64,000 nucleotides of DNA from Borborobacter arsenicus (GTDB lineage Bacteria > Pseudomonadota > Alphaproteobacteria > Rhizobiales > Rhizobiaceae): assembly GCF_003934165.1 (NCBI RefSeq), contig NZ_RKST01000001.1:496001-560000 (forward strand), written 5' to 3'. The notes under the pieces were generated by a model. It was not told the DNA's origin and made no database searches. It saw nothing but the letters and a program-made list of their open reading frames with translations. The first letter of the stretch is position 1, and every line of letters starts with the position of its first letter. The translations under genes and the position numbers were made by a program. Positions 16,982-25,581 of the stretch are shown in pieces.

Positions 16982-17179
16982 ATGTCCGACATCATCAATC
17001 TGCGCCTCGCCCGCAAACGCAAGACCCGAGCCGCCAAGGAACAGGTCGCCGAGCAGAATCGCGCCCGCTTTGGCCGCACCAAGCTCGAAAAAGCCGAGTC
17101 CCGAAAACTGGCCGAGCGCGAATCTCGCCTTCTGGACGCCCATAAGCGGGACCGCCCCGATGACGGCGAGGAAAAATGA
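16982..17179 (+). CDS. DUF4169 family small basic protein
   Basis: A 65-residue, strongly charged protein (MSDIINLRLARKRKTRAAKE and on) with Arg, Lys and Glu making up close to half of the residues, probably one long helix. It matches DUF4169, a family restricted to alphaproteobacteria with no known function. Its stop overlaps the start of the ribbon-helix-helix gene (ATGA at 17176), so the two are translationally coupled and likely work together. Confidence 0.75.
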   Translation: MSDIINLRLARKRKTRAAKEQVAEQNRARFGRTKLEKAESRKLAERESRLLDAHKRDRPDDGEEK

Positions 17180-17406
17180 GCCTGGTGCGCAAACGTTCGG
17201 TGACGATCCGAGGGCACCGCACCAGCTACTCGCTTGAGGAACCGTTCTTTGACGATCTGGTATCCATCGCCACACAGCGCGGCCTGACACTGGCTACCCT
17301 TGTGGCTGAAATCGATGAAAACCGCCCGCGCGAGGCCAATTTGTCGTCGGCGCTTCGGCTCTATGTGCTGGAATGGGCGAAGGGCGGCGGGAACCGCGCC
17401 GAATAG
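17176..17406 (+). CDS. Ribbon-helix-helix domain protein
   Basis: A 76-residue protein with the pattern of an RHH_4 domain: a basic strand (VRKRSVTIRGHRTSYSLEEPFFDDL), then two helices (LATLVAEIDE and SSALRLYVLEWAKGG). Such proteins are usually DNA-binding dimers or antitoxin-like regulators. No toxin gene is adjacent. It overlaps the DUF4169 gene by 4 bp, a pairing common in rhizobia. Target DNA is unknown. Confidence 0.75.
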   Translation: MSLVRKRSVTIRGHRTSYSLEEPFFDDLVSIATQRGLTLATLVAEIDENRPREANLSSALRLYVLEWAKGGGNRAE

Positions 17407-17417
17407 GAAAAACGTCT

Positions 17418-20400
17418 CTATTCGCCCTCATGCAGGGATTTGAGGAACTCATCGACCGAAAACGGGTCGAACGGCTTGGGCTCCTGCGTCGCCGCCCCTG
17501 CTCCGCTACCATCCGCCGGCGGCAAAGGCGCGCGCTCGATTTCGCGCGCGGGACGGGCCTTCTCAGCCTCGCGGCGTGCCTGTTCCTCGGCGGCCAGCCT
17601 TTCGGCCTCCTGTTTCCTGCGCGCCGCTTCCATCTCGGCTGCCGCCGCCTCGGCTTCAAGCCGCGCCTGTTCGTCCGCCCGCGCCTGCGCCTCGGCTTCC
17701 GCCCGTGCGGCCTCCTCTGCGATCCGCGCGCGTTCCAGCCCTGCCGCCCGTCGCCTGTCCTCTTCCTCTTGCTGCAGCCGCTGCATTTCGGCAGCCCGCA
17801 CCCGCTCTTGCTGGAGTGCCGCATAGTAGCGGGCTTCGCGGCGCAGCCGCTGCTTCTCCAGCACCGCCGCCTGCATGGCCTCTACCCTGGCCTGTTCCCG
17901 CTCCAGCGCCCGCTGGGTCAGGAACTGGGCGAGCGGCTGCGTGTCGAGCGTACGGGTTGTCGCCATGGGCGGCCCCGAAAGAGCAAAGCGCAGGCTTGGC
18001 TCGGAACCCGCCAGCGCCTCGTCGCCCGGCGCATAGGCGATGGTGCCGTCAAGCACGGCATTGCCTTGGTTGAGATCGGCGCGGATATCGGCAGACACTT
18101 TCACCGCCGGATTTTCAAACGTGACCGGAGGCGCGCGCAAGATGCCGCCAGCGACCGTGAAGGCGATTTCCGCATCGGCCACCGGCAGCACCCCGGCCGC
18201 CGCAATATCGGGTGCGAACGCCGCCGTCTGATCGGCATTAATGTCGCGGCCGGCGGCATCGGCCTTGGCGATGAAGCTGCTGAACGCCTGCGGGTTGATA
18301 CCCGGAATGACGAGATTTTTCAGTACCGTCGTGCCGGACCCCGAAAGCGTAGAGACAAGGCCGCCCACCGATTTGCCGCCGGCCGTCAGCGCGGTCGAAA
18401 AATCGCCGCTGCCATTCAGCCCGGCACCGGCCAGCGCCAGCGCCAGATCCGCCCCGTCGAGCTTCATCTGGCTTGAAAACAGGCCCGTCCCGCCATTGTT
18501 CTTCAATTCGAACAGGCCAGACAGCGCCCCGCCGTAAAGCTTGGCCTTGACGTCGGAAAGGCGCAGGCCTTCGGCACTCAACTCCAATGCCAGGCTGGCG
18601 TCGTAAGCGGTCGCGAGCCCGCCTACAGCCACCGTCCCTGCCGAAATCTGCAGATCGACGGCACCCGGCGCGAAGGATTTTTGCCGGAACGGCACTGCGG
18701 ACCAGCGCCCTTCGGCCGGCTGTAGCGCCTCCTCGCCCAACACCATGGCAATGAACGGGCCAAGGTCGATCTCGTCGAGCTTGAGTGCACCGCCCAGATG
18801 CGGCAAGCCGTCTTCAAGCTTGGCGTTCAGGCCTCCCGTAACCGCTCCCTCATTGACGACGCCTTCCAGTCTGTCGAGCGTGAGAACGCCCTCCCGGTAA
18901 CCGCCCTCTGACTCGAGCGAGACCGGCGTACCCAGCCCCATCCCCGGCAGGCCGACGCCCATCGTCATCAGCCATGGCTCGATGTCGGCAGCCTCCAGAC
19001 CAATCCGCCCTTGAGCAAAGCCACCCTTTTCGTCCCGGCCGGACGTGCCGGTAAAGCTCGCCCGGAAATCCTCTGCGGTCAAATGAAATGTCGTATCCAG
19101 CCCGCCTTCGAGCGTGCCCTTGGCCGACGCAGTAAGGTCGCCGCCGCCGGTGAGGCCAAGCGGCAGCGCAGGCGCACCGGCCAGCGCCAGCAACCGCGTC
19201 GCATCCTCGTTGCGCGCCGAAAAAGACAAGGCAAGGCGTGCCTGGCCGAGGGCTTGGAGCGTTCCCTTAGCCGTCAGGTTGGCCGAGATCGCCGAGCCGC
19301 CCGCATCGCCCTGCACACTCAGCGCCAGTCCGGTCGCCCCGCCATCTTCGGCTGCCGCGCTGGCCACAAGGTCGATCCGCGCTTCCTCGAACAGGCCCGG
19401 ATAGGCGTTCGCCCGCGTATCGAGGCCCTTGAGCAGCGCATTGTCGGGATAATGCTGCGCCGCCAGTGAAATCAGCGGCGCCAGATCGGCGGCAAGGATC
19501 GAGGCATCGAGATTGCCGGTCGGACTTTGCGGGAAATCCTTCACCCGGCCGGTCGCGCTCAGCGAGGCGCCCGCCAGCCCGCCGATCGACAACCGGTCGA
19601 TTTCCAACAGTCCGCTGCGCAGCCGCAGTGCCGTGTCTACGGTTTCAGCCGTCAGCCCGCCTGCCGTCACCGGCCCGGCCTTGATCTCGAAATCGAGATC
19701 GCGGTCAGCGAAGCGGTTGGCGCCCTTGTCGCTGACGAAAAGCGAGGCGAAGGCGGCAAGCCCGTCCACATCCAGCGCCTCGCCGTCGAGTTGCAGCAGC
19801 ACCGAGGGGCGCATATCCGGCGGCTGCCGGCTGTCGATCCGGCCGCGGAATTTGGCATCGCCGAGCACCAGTTCCAGATCGCTGAATTTCTGCCGCTGCC
19901 CGGTCATGTCGACTGTCGCCTTGAAACCGGCGGCCGGCAGCCGCCTGATTGCCTCGTCGACATCGCTCGCCACCCAGGCGGCAAAGCCTGAAGGCTGGCC
20001 GACCGCCAGCAGCAGCGAACCGGCGAAGCCGAATTCGTGGCCGGTGCGCAAGAAGCCGTCGGCTTCAAGCGTGGTGCGGCCAGGCAGCGTCGCAGCCAGA
20101 GACTTGACGGTCCAGCCGCCATCGGCAGGCTCGGCCGAAAGATGCACATCGCGCACGGTGGTGTCGCCGGCAACGATCGCCGGCAGATTGACCTCGACCT
20201 TGCCGGGCATGGACAATTTCGGCAGATCGGCGAGCGCTCTTTCCAGTGCGGCGATCCGCTCGGCCAGCGTCAGGCCGGCACCACTCTCGCTGCCGGCCAC
20301 AGCCTCGTCGAAGCGCACCTGCGCGCCCTTGGTCTCAATGAAAAAGCGCGGCTCCTTGCCCAGTTCGACAAAGGCTGTCCCATCTGCCGTATAAGGATTG

Positions 20401-21293
20401 TCCAGCGGTCCCGTTTCGAAGCGGAACGCCTCGATGCCAAGCCGTTGGTGATCGAGCGAGAATTCCCCATTCAACCGGAAGCCGGGTTCCGGCTTCAGCG
20501 CCTCGATCTTCACGCTTTCGCCGCCGCTGCCTCGCAACGCCTCGGCTTTCTTCTCCTCCCCCATGATCTTGAACTGGCCGGAATAAAGCGCCTTGCCCTT
20601 TTCGATCCGGGCATTGCCGTCAGCTTCGATCGCCAGCGGGTAGAGACCAGGGTCCACTCGCAGCCGCAGCCGCATGGCGCCATTCTCGTCCACCTGGCCG
20701 GTCGAGGCAGCAAGCGTGGTCGACATCCCGTCCACCAGAACCGTGCCATTGGCGCGCCAAGGTCCGGCAAGCGACTTGGCCGAAATTGCGGTGTTGATCT
20801 GCGAAAGCAGATGCGTGCGCCCGCTGGCGGCATGGCGGATCGCCACCTCGCCGTCCGTCACCGTCAGCTTTTCCAGCGCGATGCGATGCGGGTCGAAGGG
20901 TGTGGAGGGCCGGATCGCCCAGTCGACGGTGCCATCCGCCGCGATGTCGATCACTGCCTTCGGCCGTACCAGCCGCATGTCGAAGATAAGGAATTCACCG
21001 CGCAGGAAGGGCGCCAGTTCCGCATCCATGGAAAATTTCTCGACCGTCATTGCCGGCTGGCGGCCATTCGCGCCGCCGACCGAAACGTCCGAGAAGGTCA
21101 CGGAGGGAAACGGCAGCAGCCGGGCGGTCGCAGCCCCTTCCACCGTCACCTTGCGCCCCAGAACCGCGCTTGCCTCGCGCTCGAAATCGCCGCGATATGA
21201 GGTCCAGTCGATAAAATACGGCCCCACCAGCGCCGCCGTCAGCACCAGTACGATCAATCCGCCAATGAATACAAAAAGTCGTGCCAGCATCAC
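17418..21293 (-). CDS. AsmA family protein
   Basis: A 1291-residue protein with one N-terminal membrane helix (MLARLFVFIGGLIVLVLTAALVGPYFIDWTSY) followed by the AsmA N-terminal domain (LGRKVTVEGAATARLLPFPSVTFSDVSVG). A very long periplasmic beta-rich region comes next, with an AsmA C-terminal domain (about 880-1070, including LSGSGTTVLKNLVIPGINPQAFSSFI). The last 200 residues are an Arg/Glu/Ala-rich coiled coil. AsmA-like proteins are thought to bridge inner and outer membranes and move phospholipid. The C-terminal coiled coil is an addition to the core fold. It is monocistronic and its upstream region is divergent from the DUF1326 gene. Confidence 0.88.
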   Translation of the reverse strand: MMLARLFVFIGGLIVLVLTAALVGPYFIDWTSYRGDFEREASAVLGRKVTVEGAATARLLPFPSVTFSDVSVGGANGRQPAMTVEKFSMDAELAPFLRGEFLIFDMRLVRPKAVIDIAADGTVDWAIRPSTPFDPHRIALEKLTVTDGEVAIRHAASGRTHLLSQINTAISAKSLAGPWRANGTVLVDGMSTTLAASTGQVDENGAMRLRLRVDPGLYPLAIEADGNARIEKGKALYSGQFKIMGEEKKAEALRGSGGESVKIEALKPEPGFRLNGEFSLDHQRLGIEAFRFETGPLDNPYTADGTAFVELGKEPRFFIETKGAQVRFDEAVAGSESGAGLTLAERIAALERALADLPKLSMPGKVEVNLPAIVAGDTTVRDVHLSAEPADGGWTVKSLAATLPGRTTLEADGFLRTGHEFGFAGSLLLAVGQPSGFAAWVASDVDEAIRRLPAAGFKATVDMTGQRQKFSDLELVLGDAKFRGRIDSRQPPDMRPSVLLQLDGEALDVDGLAAFASLFVSDKGANRFADRDLDFEIKAGPVTAGGLTAETVDTALRLRSGLLEIDRLSIGGLAGASLSATGRVKDFPQSPTGNLDASILAADLAPLISLAAQHYPDNALLKGLDTRANAYPGLFEEARIDLVASAAAEDGGATGLALSVQGDAGGSAISANLTAKGTLQALGQARLALSFSARNEDATRLLALAGAPALPLGLTGGGDLTASAKGTLEGGLDTTFHLTAEDFRASFTGTSGRDEKGGFAQGRIGLEAADIEPWLMTMGVGLPGMGLGTPVSLESEGGYREGVLTLDRLEGVVNEGAVTGGLNAKLEDGLPHLGGALKLDEIDLGPFIAMVLGEEALQPAEGRWSAVPFRQKSFAPGAVDLQISAGTVAVGGLATAYDASLALELSAEGLRLSDVKAKLYGGALSGLFELKNNGGTGLFSSQMKLDGADLALALAGAGLNGSGDFSTALTAGGKSVGGLVSTLSGSGTTVLKNLVIPGINPQAFSSFIAKADAAGRDINADQTAAFAPDIAAAGVLPVADAEIAFTVAGGILRAPPVTFENPAVKVSADIRADLNQGNAVLDGTIAYAPGDEALAGSEPSLRFALSGPPMATTRTLDTQPLAQFLTQRALEREQARVEAMQAAVLEKQRLRREARYYAALQQERVRAAEMQRLQQEEEDRRRAAGLERARIAEEAARAEAEAQARADEQARLEAEAAAAEMEAARRKQEAERLAAEEQARREAEKARPAREIERAPLPPADGSGAGAATQEPKPFDPFSVDEFLKSLHEGE

Positions 21294-21645
21294 CTATCGG
21301 CAGTCCACCCCCATGAGTCGGCTACTCTATGCGCATCGTGGTGTTGATTAAATGGCAATTGCGGCAACCGACCGGTCACCTCTTATTCGCTGCCGCCGCG
21401 CCCGCTCTCCAAAACCTCCCTTCGAAGGATGCGCTTCCCCCAACTGTATGTTTTTCCCCAACCCTGTTTAGTGCTAATATTCCCACTCTGGCCGAGCGCA
21501 GGACCACCTGCTTCAGGCAGGATTCCAGCAACTTGGCAAGGTTTACGCCTCGCGTCAGCCACCTGCGGCGCACGGCTGTTCAGATTTACACCCCCTGCTG
21601 CGCGGACACGATCTGTCCGTGCACATGGCATGCCGGGAGGAAAGA
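21294..21645. other. Divergent intergenic region, no gene seen
   Basis: The 352 bp between the AsmA start (minus) and the DUF1326 start (plus) contain no reading frame with family features and no tRNA-like fold that I can recognise. Only a Shine-Dalgarno sequence GGGAGG at 21635-21640, six bases before the DUF1326 ATG, is clear. Promoters for both genes presumably lie here, but no convincing -35/-10 pair was found. Confidence 0.6.
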
Positions 21646-22278
21646 ATGGCATTGGCCGATTGGAGACTGGAAGGCGAGTGGATCAAGAATTGCAGTTGCG
21701 CCTATGGCTGCCCCTGCGATTTCAACGCAAGGCCGACCCAGGGCTATTGCGAGGGCCTGGCGGGCATGCACATCACCAAGGGCCACTACAAGGATGTGCC
21801 GCTCGACGGATTGAGCTTCTTCGTCACCGTCCACTTTCCCGGCCCGCTGCATGAGGGCAATGGCCATGCCCAGCCGATCATAGACGAGCGCGCCAATCCA
21901 CGGCAGCGCGAGGCGTTGACGGCGATCCTGTCGGGCGAGAACTCGGCGGAAGGAACGCTCTTTCACATATTGAGCCTGATCGTCACCAAGCTGCACGACC
22001 CGGTCTTTGCCCCGGTCGAATTCAGCTTCGACCAGCAGGCCCGCACCGCGCGTCTGGTCATTCCCGGTGTCCTGGAAACCGAAGTGGAGCCGATCCGCAA
22101 CCCGGTGACCGGCGACCCGCACCGCATTCAGATCATGATGCCGGAAGGCTTCGAGCACCGCATGGCCGAGGTCGCTTCCGCCAATATCCGCAGCATGGCT
22201 GCGATCAAGTTCGAGACGTCCGGAATGCACAGCTCGCTGGCCTATGTCGTGCATACGCCAACAGGCGTCGCCGCCTAG
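21646..22278 (+). CDS. DUF1326 domain protein
   Basis: A 210-residue soluble protein (MALADWRLEGEWIKNCSCAYGCPCDFNARP) with the NCSCAYGCPCDF Cys cluster typical of DUF1326, suggesting a metal or redox site. The start at 21646 follows GGGAGG; a longer frame to 21619 lacks a ribosome site. It is 9 bp upstream of a DUF2182 membrane protein, a pairing seen widely in proteobacteria, so the two probably act together in an uncharacterised process. No signal peptide is seen. Confidence 0.85.
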   Translation: MALADWRLEGEWIKNCSCAYGCPCDFNARPTQGYCEGLAGMHITKGHYKDVPLDGLSFFVTVHFPGPLHEGNGHAQPIIDERANPRQREALTAILSGENSAEGTLFHILSLIVTKLHDPVFAPVEFSFDQQARTARLVIPGVLETEVEPIRNPVTGDPHRIQIMMPEGFEHRMAEVASANIRSMAAIKFETSGMHSSLAYVVHTPTGVAA

Positions 22279-22287
22279 GGACAAGGC

Positions 22288-23058
22288 GTGGCGCTGCTGG
22301 CGAGCCTGCACCGGCATGACCGGGCGATTGTCGTCACCGCCCTCCTGGGAGTCGTCGTGATTTCCTGGGCATATCTTCTGTTCGGCATCAAGATGCCGGC
22401 GCCGATGCCCGGAATGGAAGGCATGGCAATGCCTGCAAACTGGAGCGCCGCCTATCTGGCGCTGACGTTGGCAATGTGGCTTTCGATGATGGCGGCCATG
22501 ATGCTGCCGAGCGCCACGCCGATGCTGCTGTTTTACGATTCCATCATAAGGCGGCAAAATCCGCTCGATAGCACCGTCAGCCCCACCGCCTTGTTCGCAC
22601 TGGGTTATCTGGTCGTCTGGGCAGGATTCAGCGTTGCGGCAGTTGTCCTCCAATATGGCCTCGACCGCGCTAGCCTGCTCTCGCCGATGATGAGGACCAC
22701 CAGCACGGCGCTGGCCGGCCTTATCCTGCTTGCCGCCGGCATTTACCAATTGACGCCATTGAAGCAGGCATGTCTTCGCCACTGCCGCTCGCCGCTCGAT
22801 TTCGTCATGACATATTGGCGCAAAGGCCGGGCCGGCGCCCTGGCGATGGGCCTGCGACACGGCCTTTATTGCCTGGGCTGCTGCTGGATGCTGATGCTGC
22901 TGCTTTTTGCCGGCGGCGTGATGAACCTCGCTTGGATCACCGGCATCGCCCTGTTCGTGCTGATCGAGAAAGTGGCGCCGGCCGGCCACTGGATCGGCAG
23001 GGCAGCCGGTGTCGCGCTCATTCTATGGGGCGGAACGGTCCTGGCATCTCTTGCCTGA
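22288..23058 (+). CDS. DUF2182 family integral membrane protein
   Basis: A 256-residue protein starting at GTG 22288, with about six transmembrane helices. The Met-rich first loop (KMPAPMPGMEGMAMP), the AMWLSMMAAMMLPSATPM helix, the Cys/His loop LKQACLRHCRSP and GLRHGLYCLGCCWMLMLLLF are hallmarks of DUF2182, described as predicted metal-binding membrane proteins. The Met, Cys and His content suggests copper or another soft metal, which is inference. It is co-transcribed with the DUF1326 gene and convergent with the flavoprotein gene 10 bp away. Confidence 0.85.
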   Translation: MALLASLHRHDRAIVVTALLGVVVISWAYLLFGIKMPAPMPGMEGMAMPANWSAAYLALTLAMWLSMMAAMMLPSATPMLLFYDSIIRRQNPLDSTVSPTALFALGYLVVWAGFSVAAVVLQYGLDRASLLSPMMRTTSTALAGLILLAAGIYQLTPLKQACLRHCRSPLDFVMTYWRKGRAGALAMGLRHGLYCLGCCWMLMLLLFAGGVMNLAWITGIALFVLIEKVAPAGHWIGRAAGVALILWGGTVLASLA

Positions 23059-23068
23059 ACCGTCTGTT

Positions 23069-24478
23069 TCAATCCGGCAGGACCTTCCCCGGATTGAGGA
23101 TATTGTCGGGGTCGAGCGCGCGCTTGATTGCCCGCATGACATCGACGGCCTCGCCCAATTCGTGGCGCAGAAAGCCCATCTTGCCCTGCCCGATGCCGTG
23201 TTCGCCCGTGCAGGTGCCGTCCATGCCGATCGCCCGCATATTGAGCCGCGCGACAAACTTTTCCGCCTGCGCGATCTCGGCCGGATTGCTCGTATCCATC
23301 AGCACCAGCACATGGAAATTGCCGTCGCCGACATGACCGACGATCGGTGCGACCAGACCCATTTCGGCAATGTCGGTCTCGGTTTCAGCAATGCATTCGG
23401 CGAGCCGCGAGATCGGCACGCAGACGTCGGTCGAAAGGCCCTTGGCGCCCGGCCGCAGCACGAAAGAGGCCCAATAGGCCTCGTGCCGTGCCTTCCACAG
23501 CTTCGCCCGCTCCTCGGCAACACTGGTCCACAGGAACGGCCCGCCGCCATGCTCACTGGCGATTTCGCCGAACATCTCCGCCTGCTCGGCCACACCGGCG
23601 TCGCTGCCATGGAACTCCACGAACAGGCATGGGCTTTCAGGATAATCGAGCCTGGAATGGAGATTGATCGCCCGCATCTGCAAGGCGTTAACCAGTTCGA
23701 TGCGCGCCACCGGAATGCCCATCTGGATGGTGGCGATCACCGCCTGGCAGGCCGCCTCGACGCTGGGAAACGGGCACACGCCGCCCGAAATCGCCTGCGG
23801 GATGCCGTAAAGCTTGAGCGTCAGCGAGGTGATGATGCCAAGCGTTCCTTCCGAGCCGACCAGAAGCCGTGTCAGATCGTAGCCGGCCGCGCTCTTCTTG
23901 GCCCGCTTCGCCGTGGTGATCGCGCGGCCATCCGCCATCACCGCCGTCAGGGCCAGCACATTGTCACGCATAGTGCCGTAGCGCACCGCATTGGTGCCGG
24001 AAGCCCGCGTCGCCGCCATGCCGCCGAGGCTGGCATTGGCGCCAGGATCGATGGGGAAGAACAGCCCGGTATCGCGCAGATAGGCATTGAGTTCCTCGCG
24101 CGTCAGCCCCGGCTCGATGGTCACGTCGAGATCTTCGGAATTGACACTAAGCACCCGGTTCATCCGCGACATGTCGAGCGAAATGCCACCGCCCGGCGCA
24201 TTGACTTGCCCTTCAAGAGAGGTGCCGGTTCCGAACGCCACCACCGGCACGCGATGTTCGGCACAGGCGCGCACGATCTCCTGCACCTCCGCGACCGTCT
24301 GAGGAAAAACGACGCCATCCGGCATCTGGGTTGGAATATAGGTCGTGGTGTGCGCATGCTGCTCGCGCATGGAATGGCCGGTCTGGAAGCGGTCGCCGAA
24401 GCGCTGCCTGAGAATGCCGACCGCCGCCGCGATGCCGGCATCGTTGCGTTGCACACCCTTGACGTCGCTCAGGGCCAT
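23069..24478 (-). CDS. FAD-linked oxidase, glycolate oxidase/D-lactate dehydrogenase type
   Basis: A 469-residue flavoprotein with the PCMH-type FAD-binding domain (VPVVAFGTGTSLEGQVNAPGGGISLDMSRMN, then PGANASLGGMAATRASGTNAVRYGTMRDNVL) and the C-terminal FAD-oxidase domain (APIVGHVGDGNFHVLVLMD, CTGEHGIGQGKMGFL, ending LDPDNILNPGKVLPD). It resembles GlcD and D-lactate dehydrogenases that oxidise 2-hydroxy acids and feed electrons to quinone or cytochrome. The ATG at 24478 is preceded by GGAGAAG; earlier in-frame ATGs lack a ribosome site. No GlcE/F partners are adjacent, so it is probably a stand-alone D-lactate dehydrogenase type. Confidence 0.88.
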   Translation of the reverse strand: MALSDVKGVQRNDAGIAAAVGILRQRFGDRFQTGHSMREQHAHTTTYIPTQMPDGVVFPQTVAEVQEIVRACAEHRVPVVAFGTGTSLEGQVNAPGGGISLDMSRMNRVLSVNSEDLDVTIEPGLTREELNAYLRDTGLFFPIDPGANASLGGMAATRASGTNAVRYGTMRDNVLALTAVMADGRAITTAKRAKKSAAGYDLTRLLVGSEGTLGIITSLTLKLYGIPQAISGGVCPFPSVEAACQAVIATIQMGIPVARIELVNALQMRAINLHSRLDYPESPCLFVEFHGSDAGVAEQAEMFGEIASEHGGGPFLWTSVAEERAKLWKARHEAYWASFVLRPGAKGLSTDVCVPISRLAECIAETETDIAEMGLVAPIVGHVGDGNFHVLVLMDTSNPAEIAQAEKFVARLNMRAIGMDGTCTGEHGIGQGKMGFLRHELGEAVDVMRAIKRALDPDNILNPGKVLPD

Positions 24479-24522
24479 TGTCTTCTCCGCAATCAGACTA
24501 TCCATGCCCCCGGGAGGCATTT

Positions 24523-25050
24523 ATGGATGCCTACTCCCGGAGCGCCAAAAGAGAAAGCGATTCGATGGCAATTCCCGCACCCTTCATTTCCAGCGTCATC
24601 GAGGTCGAGAAGGACTGGATCGATTATAACGGCCATCTCAACATGGCCTATTACAACGTCATCTTCGACCGCTGTGCCGACCAGGCGCTGGCCGCGCTCG
24701 GCATGGGGCTCGACTATGTCCAGGGCCGCAAGCTGACCATCTACACCGCCGAAGTCCATCTCTGCTATGTGCGCGAACTGCATCTGGGCGACAAGGTGAC
24801 CGTCACCTTCCAACTCGTCGATCACGACGAAAAGCGCCTGCATGCCTATCAGGAAATTCACCACGCCGATGGCTGGCTGGCGGCAACGTCGGAAACCATG
24901 TCGCTGCATGTCGACATGAGCGGCCCGAAGGTCGCGGCCTTCCCTTCCGACATCATGGAAAATGTAGCGGCGATGCGTGCCGTGCATGCAACACTGCCGG
25001 TTCCTCAGCGCGTCGGCCGGTCCATCGGCATCAAGCGCAAAAGCGCCTGA
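24523..25050 (+). CDS. Hot-dog fold thioesterase
   Basis: A 175-residue protein with the 4-hydroxybenzoyl-CoA thioesterase-like motif VEKDWIDYNGHLNMAYYNVIFDRCADQAL, where the Asp/Asn-Gly-His region holds the catalytic residues. A Shine-Dalgarno GGGAGG at 24512-24517 is placed five bases before the ATG at 24523; a second in-frame ATG at 24565 begins nearer the domain (MAIPAPFISSVIEV). Homologues hydrolyse acyl-CoA esters, some in carnitine metabolism, but the substrate cannot be set here. It is divergent from the flavoprotein gene, sharing a 44-bp gap. Confidence 0.85.
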   Translation: MDAYSRSAKRESDSMAIPAPFISSVIEVEKDWIDYNGHLNMAYYNVIFDRCADQALAALGMGLDYVQGRKLTIYTAEVHLCYVRELHLGDKVTVTFQLVDHDEKRLHAYQEIHHADGWLAATSETMSLHVDMSGPKVAAFPSDIMENVAAMRAVHATLPVPQRVGRSIGIKRKSA

Positions 25051-25231
25051 AACATACTGATTTCACTTAATTTTATTAAAATTTTAATGGTAAATGAACT
25101 GTTAACCTTAAGGGCTTTTCAACAGTTTGAACCATTCCCGCGGGTTGATATCGCCTCGGCGGGGGGCAAAATCCGGTCATGACGACTCAGAGATCGGAAT
25201 GGCGGTGGGGGGCGCCGTCCGGAGGACTGGA

Positions 25232-25435
25232 ATGAAAATAGACGTAGCTCAACTGTCCAGCCGCCTGGCATCCGATCATTCGATAAGTGACTATGATTTC
25301 TGGCGCGCGCTAAAGACAATAAATAACGAGCTTTACCGCATCGAACGTCTTCGGCTTCCTATCCCGATGCAGATGATCTACGCACGCGAGATCATAAAGA
25401 CTGCCCGCCGCAAGAGACAGCCCCACCGGGCGTAA
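25232..25435 (+). CDS. Hypothetical small protein
   Basis: A 67-residue protein, MKIDVAQLSSRLASDHSISD and on, basic at its C-terminus and predicted mostly helical, with no signal peptide or membrane helix. A strong ribosome site GGAGG at 25221-25225 precedes the ATG. I do not recognise the family. The upstream region (25051-25135) is AT-rich with five TTAA tetramers, unlike the surrounding DNA, suggesting a strong promoter. It stands alone between the thioesterase gene and a hairpin. Confidence 0.65.
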   Translation: MKIDVAQLSSRLASDHSISDYDFWRALKTINNELYRIERLRLPIPMQMIYAREIIKTARRKRQPHRA

Positions 25436-25527
25436 AATTATACTTTATAGTCACCACGAGGAAGAAACTCCCGCCAAGTCGTCAGCCGCTTTACTCGACA
25501 CAAGGTCCCATTGCTGAAGCAGGTGCT

Positions 25528-25550
25528 CCGGATGGTTTTTTACCATCCGG
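25528..25550. terminator. Hairpin between convergent genes
   Basis: A perfect 9-bp stem CCGGATGGT/ACCATCCGG with a T5 loop (25528-25550) lies 93 bp after the hypothetical gene and 32 bp from the end of the dienelactone hydrolase gene. There is no T-tract after it on either strand, so termination is likely but not certain. Confidence 0.45.
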
Positions 25551-25581
25551 ATTAACCAAGGCCCTGCTCTGAACAGCAAGC

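Noticed and set aside
17373-18476. Plus-strand 367-codon open frame
   Set aside because: Antisense to the Arg/Ala/Glu-rich coiled-coil end of AsmA, where biased codons open the opposite strand.
25067-25111. CtrA-binding site in the TTAA-rich patch
   Set aside because: The consensus needs TTAA-N7-TTAA; the spacings seen are 2, 4, 5, 13 and 14, so the call is not supported.
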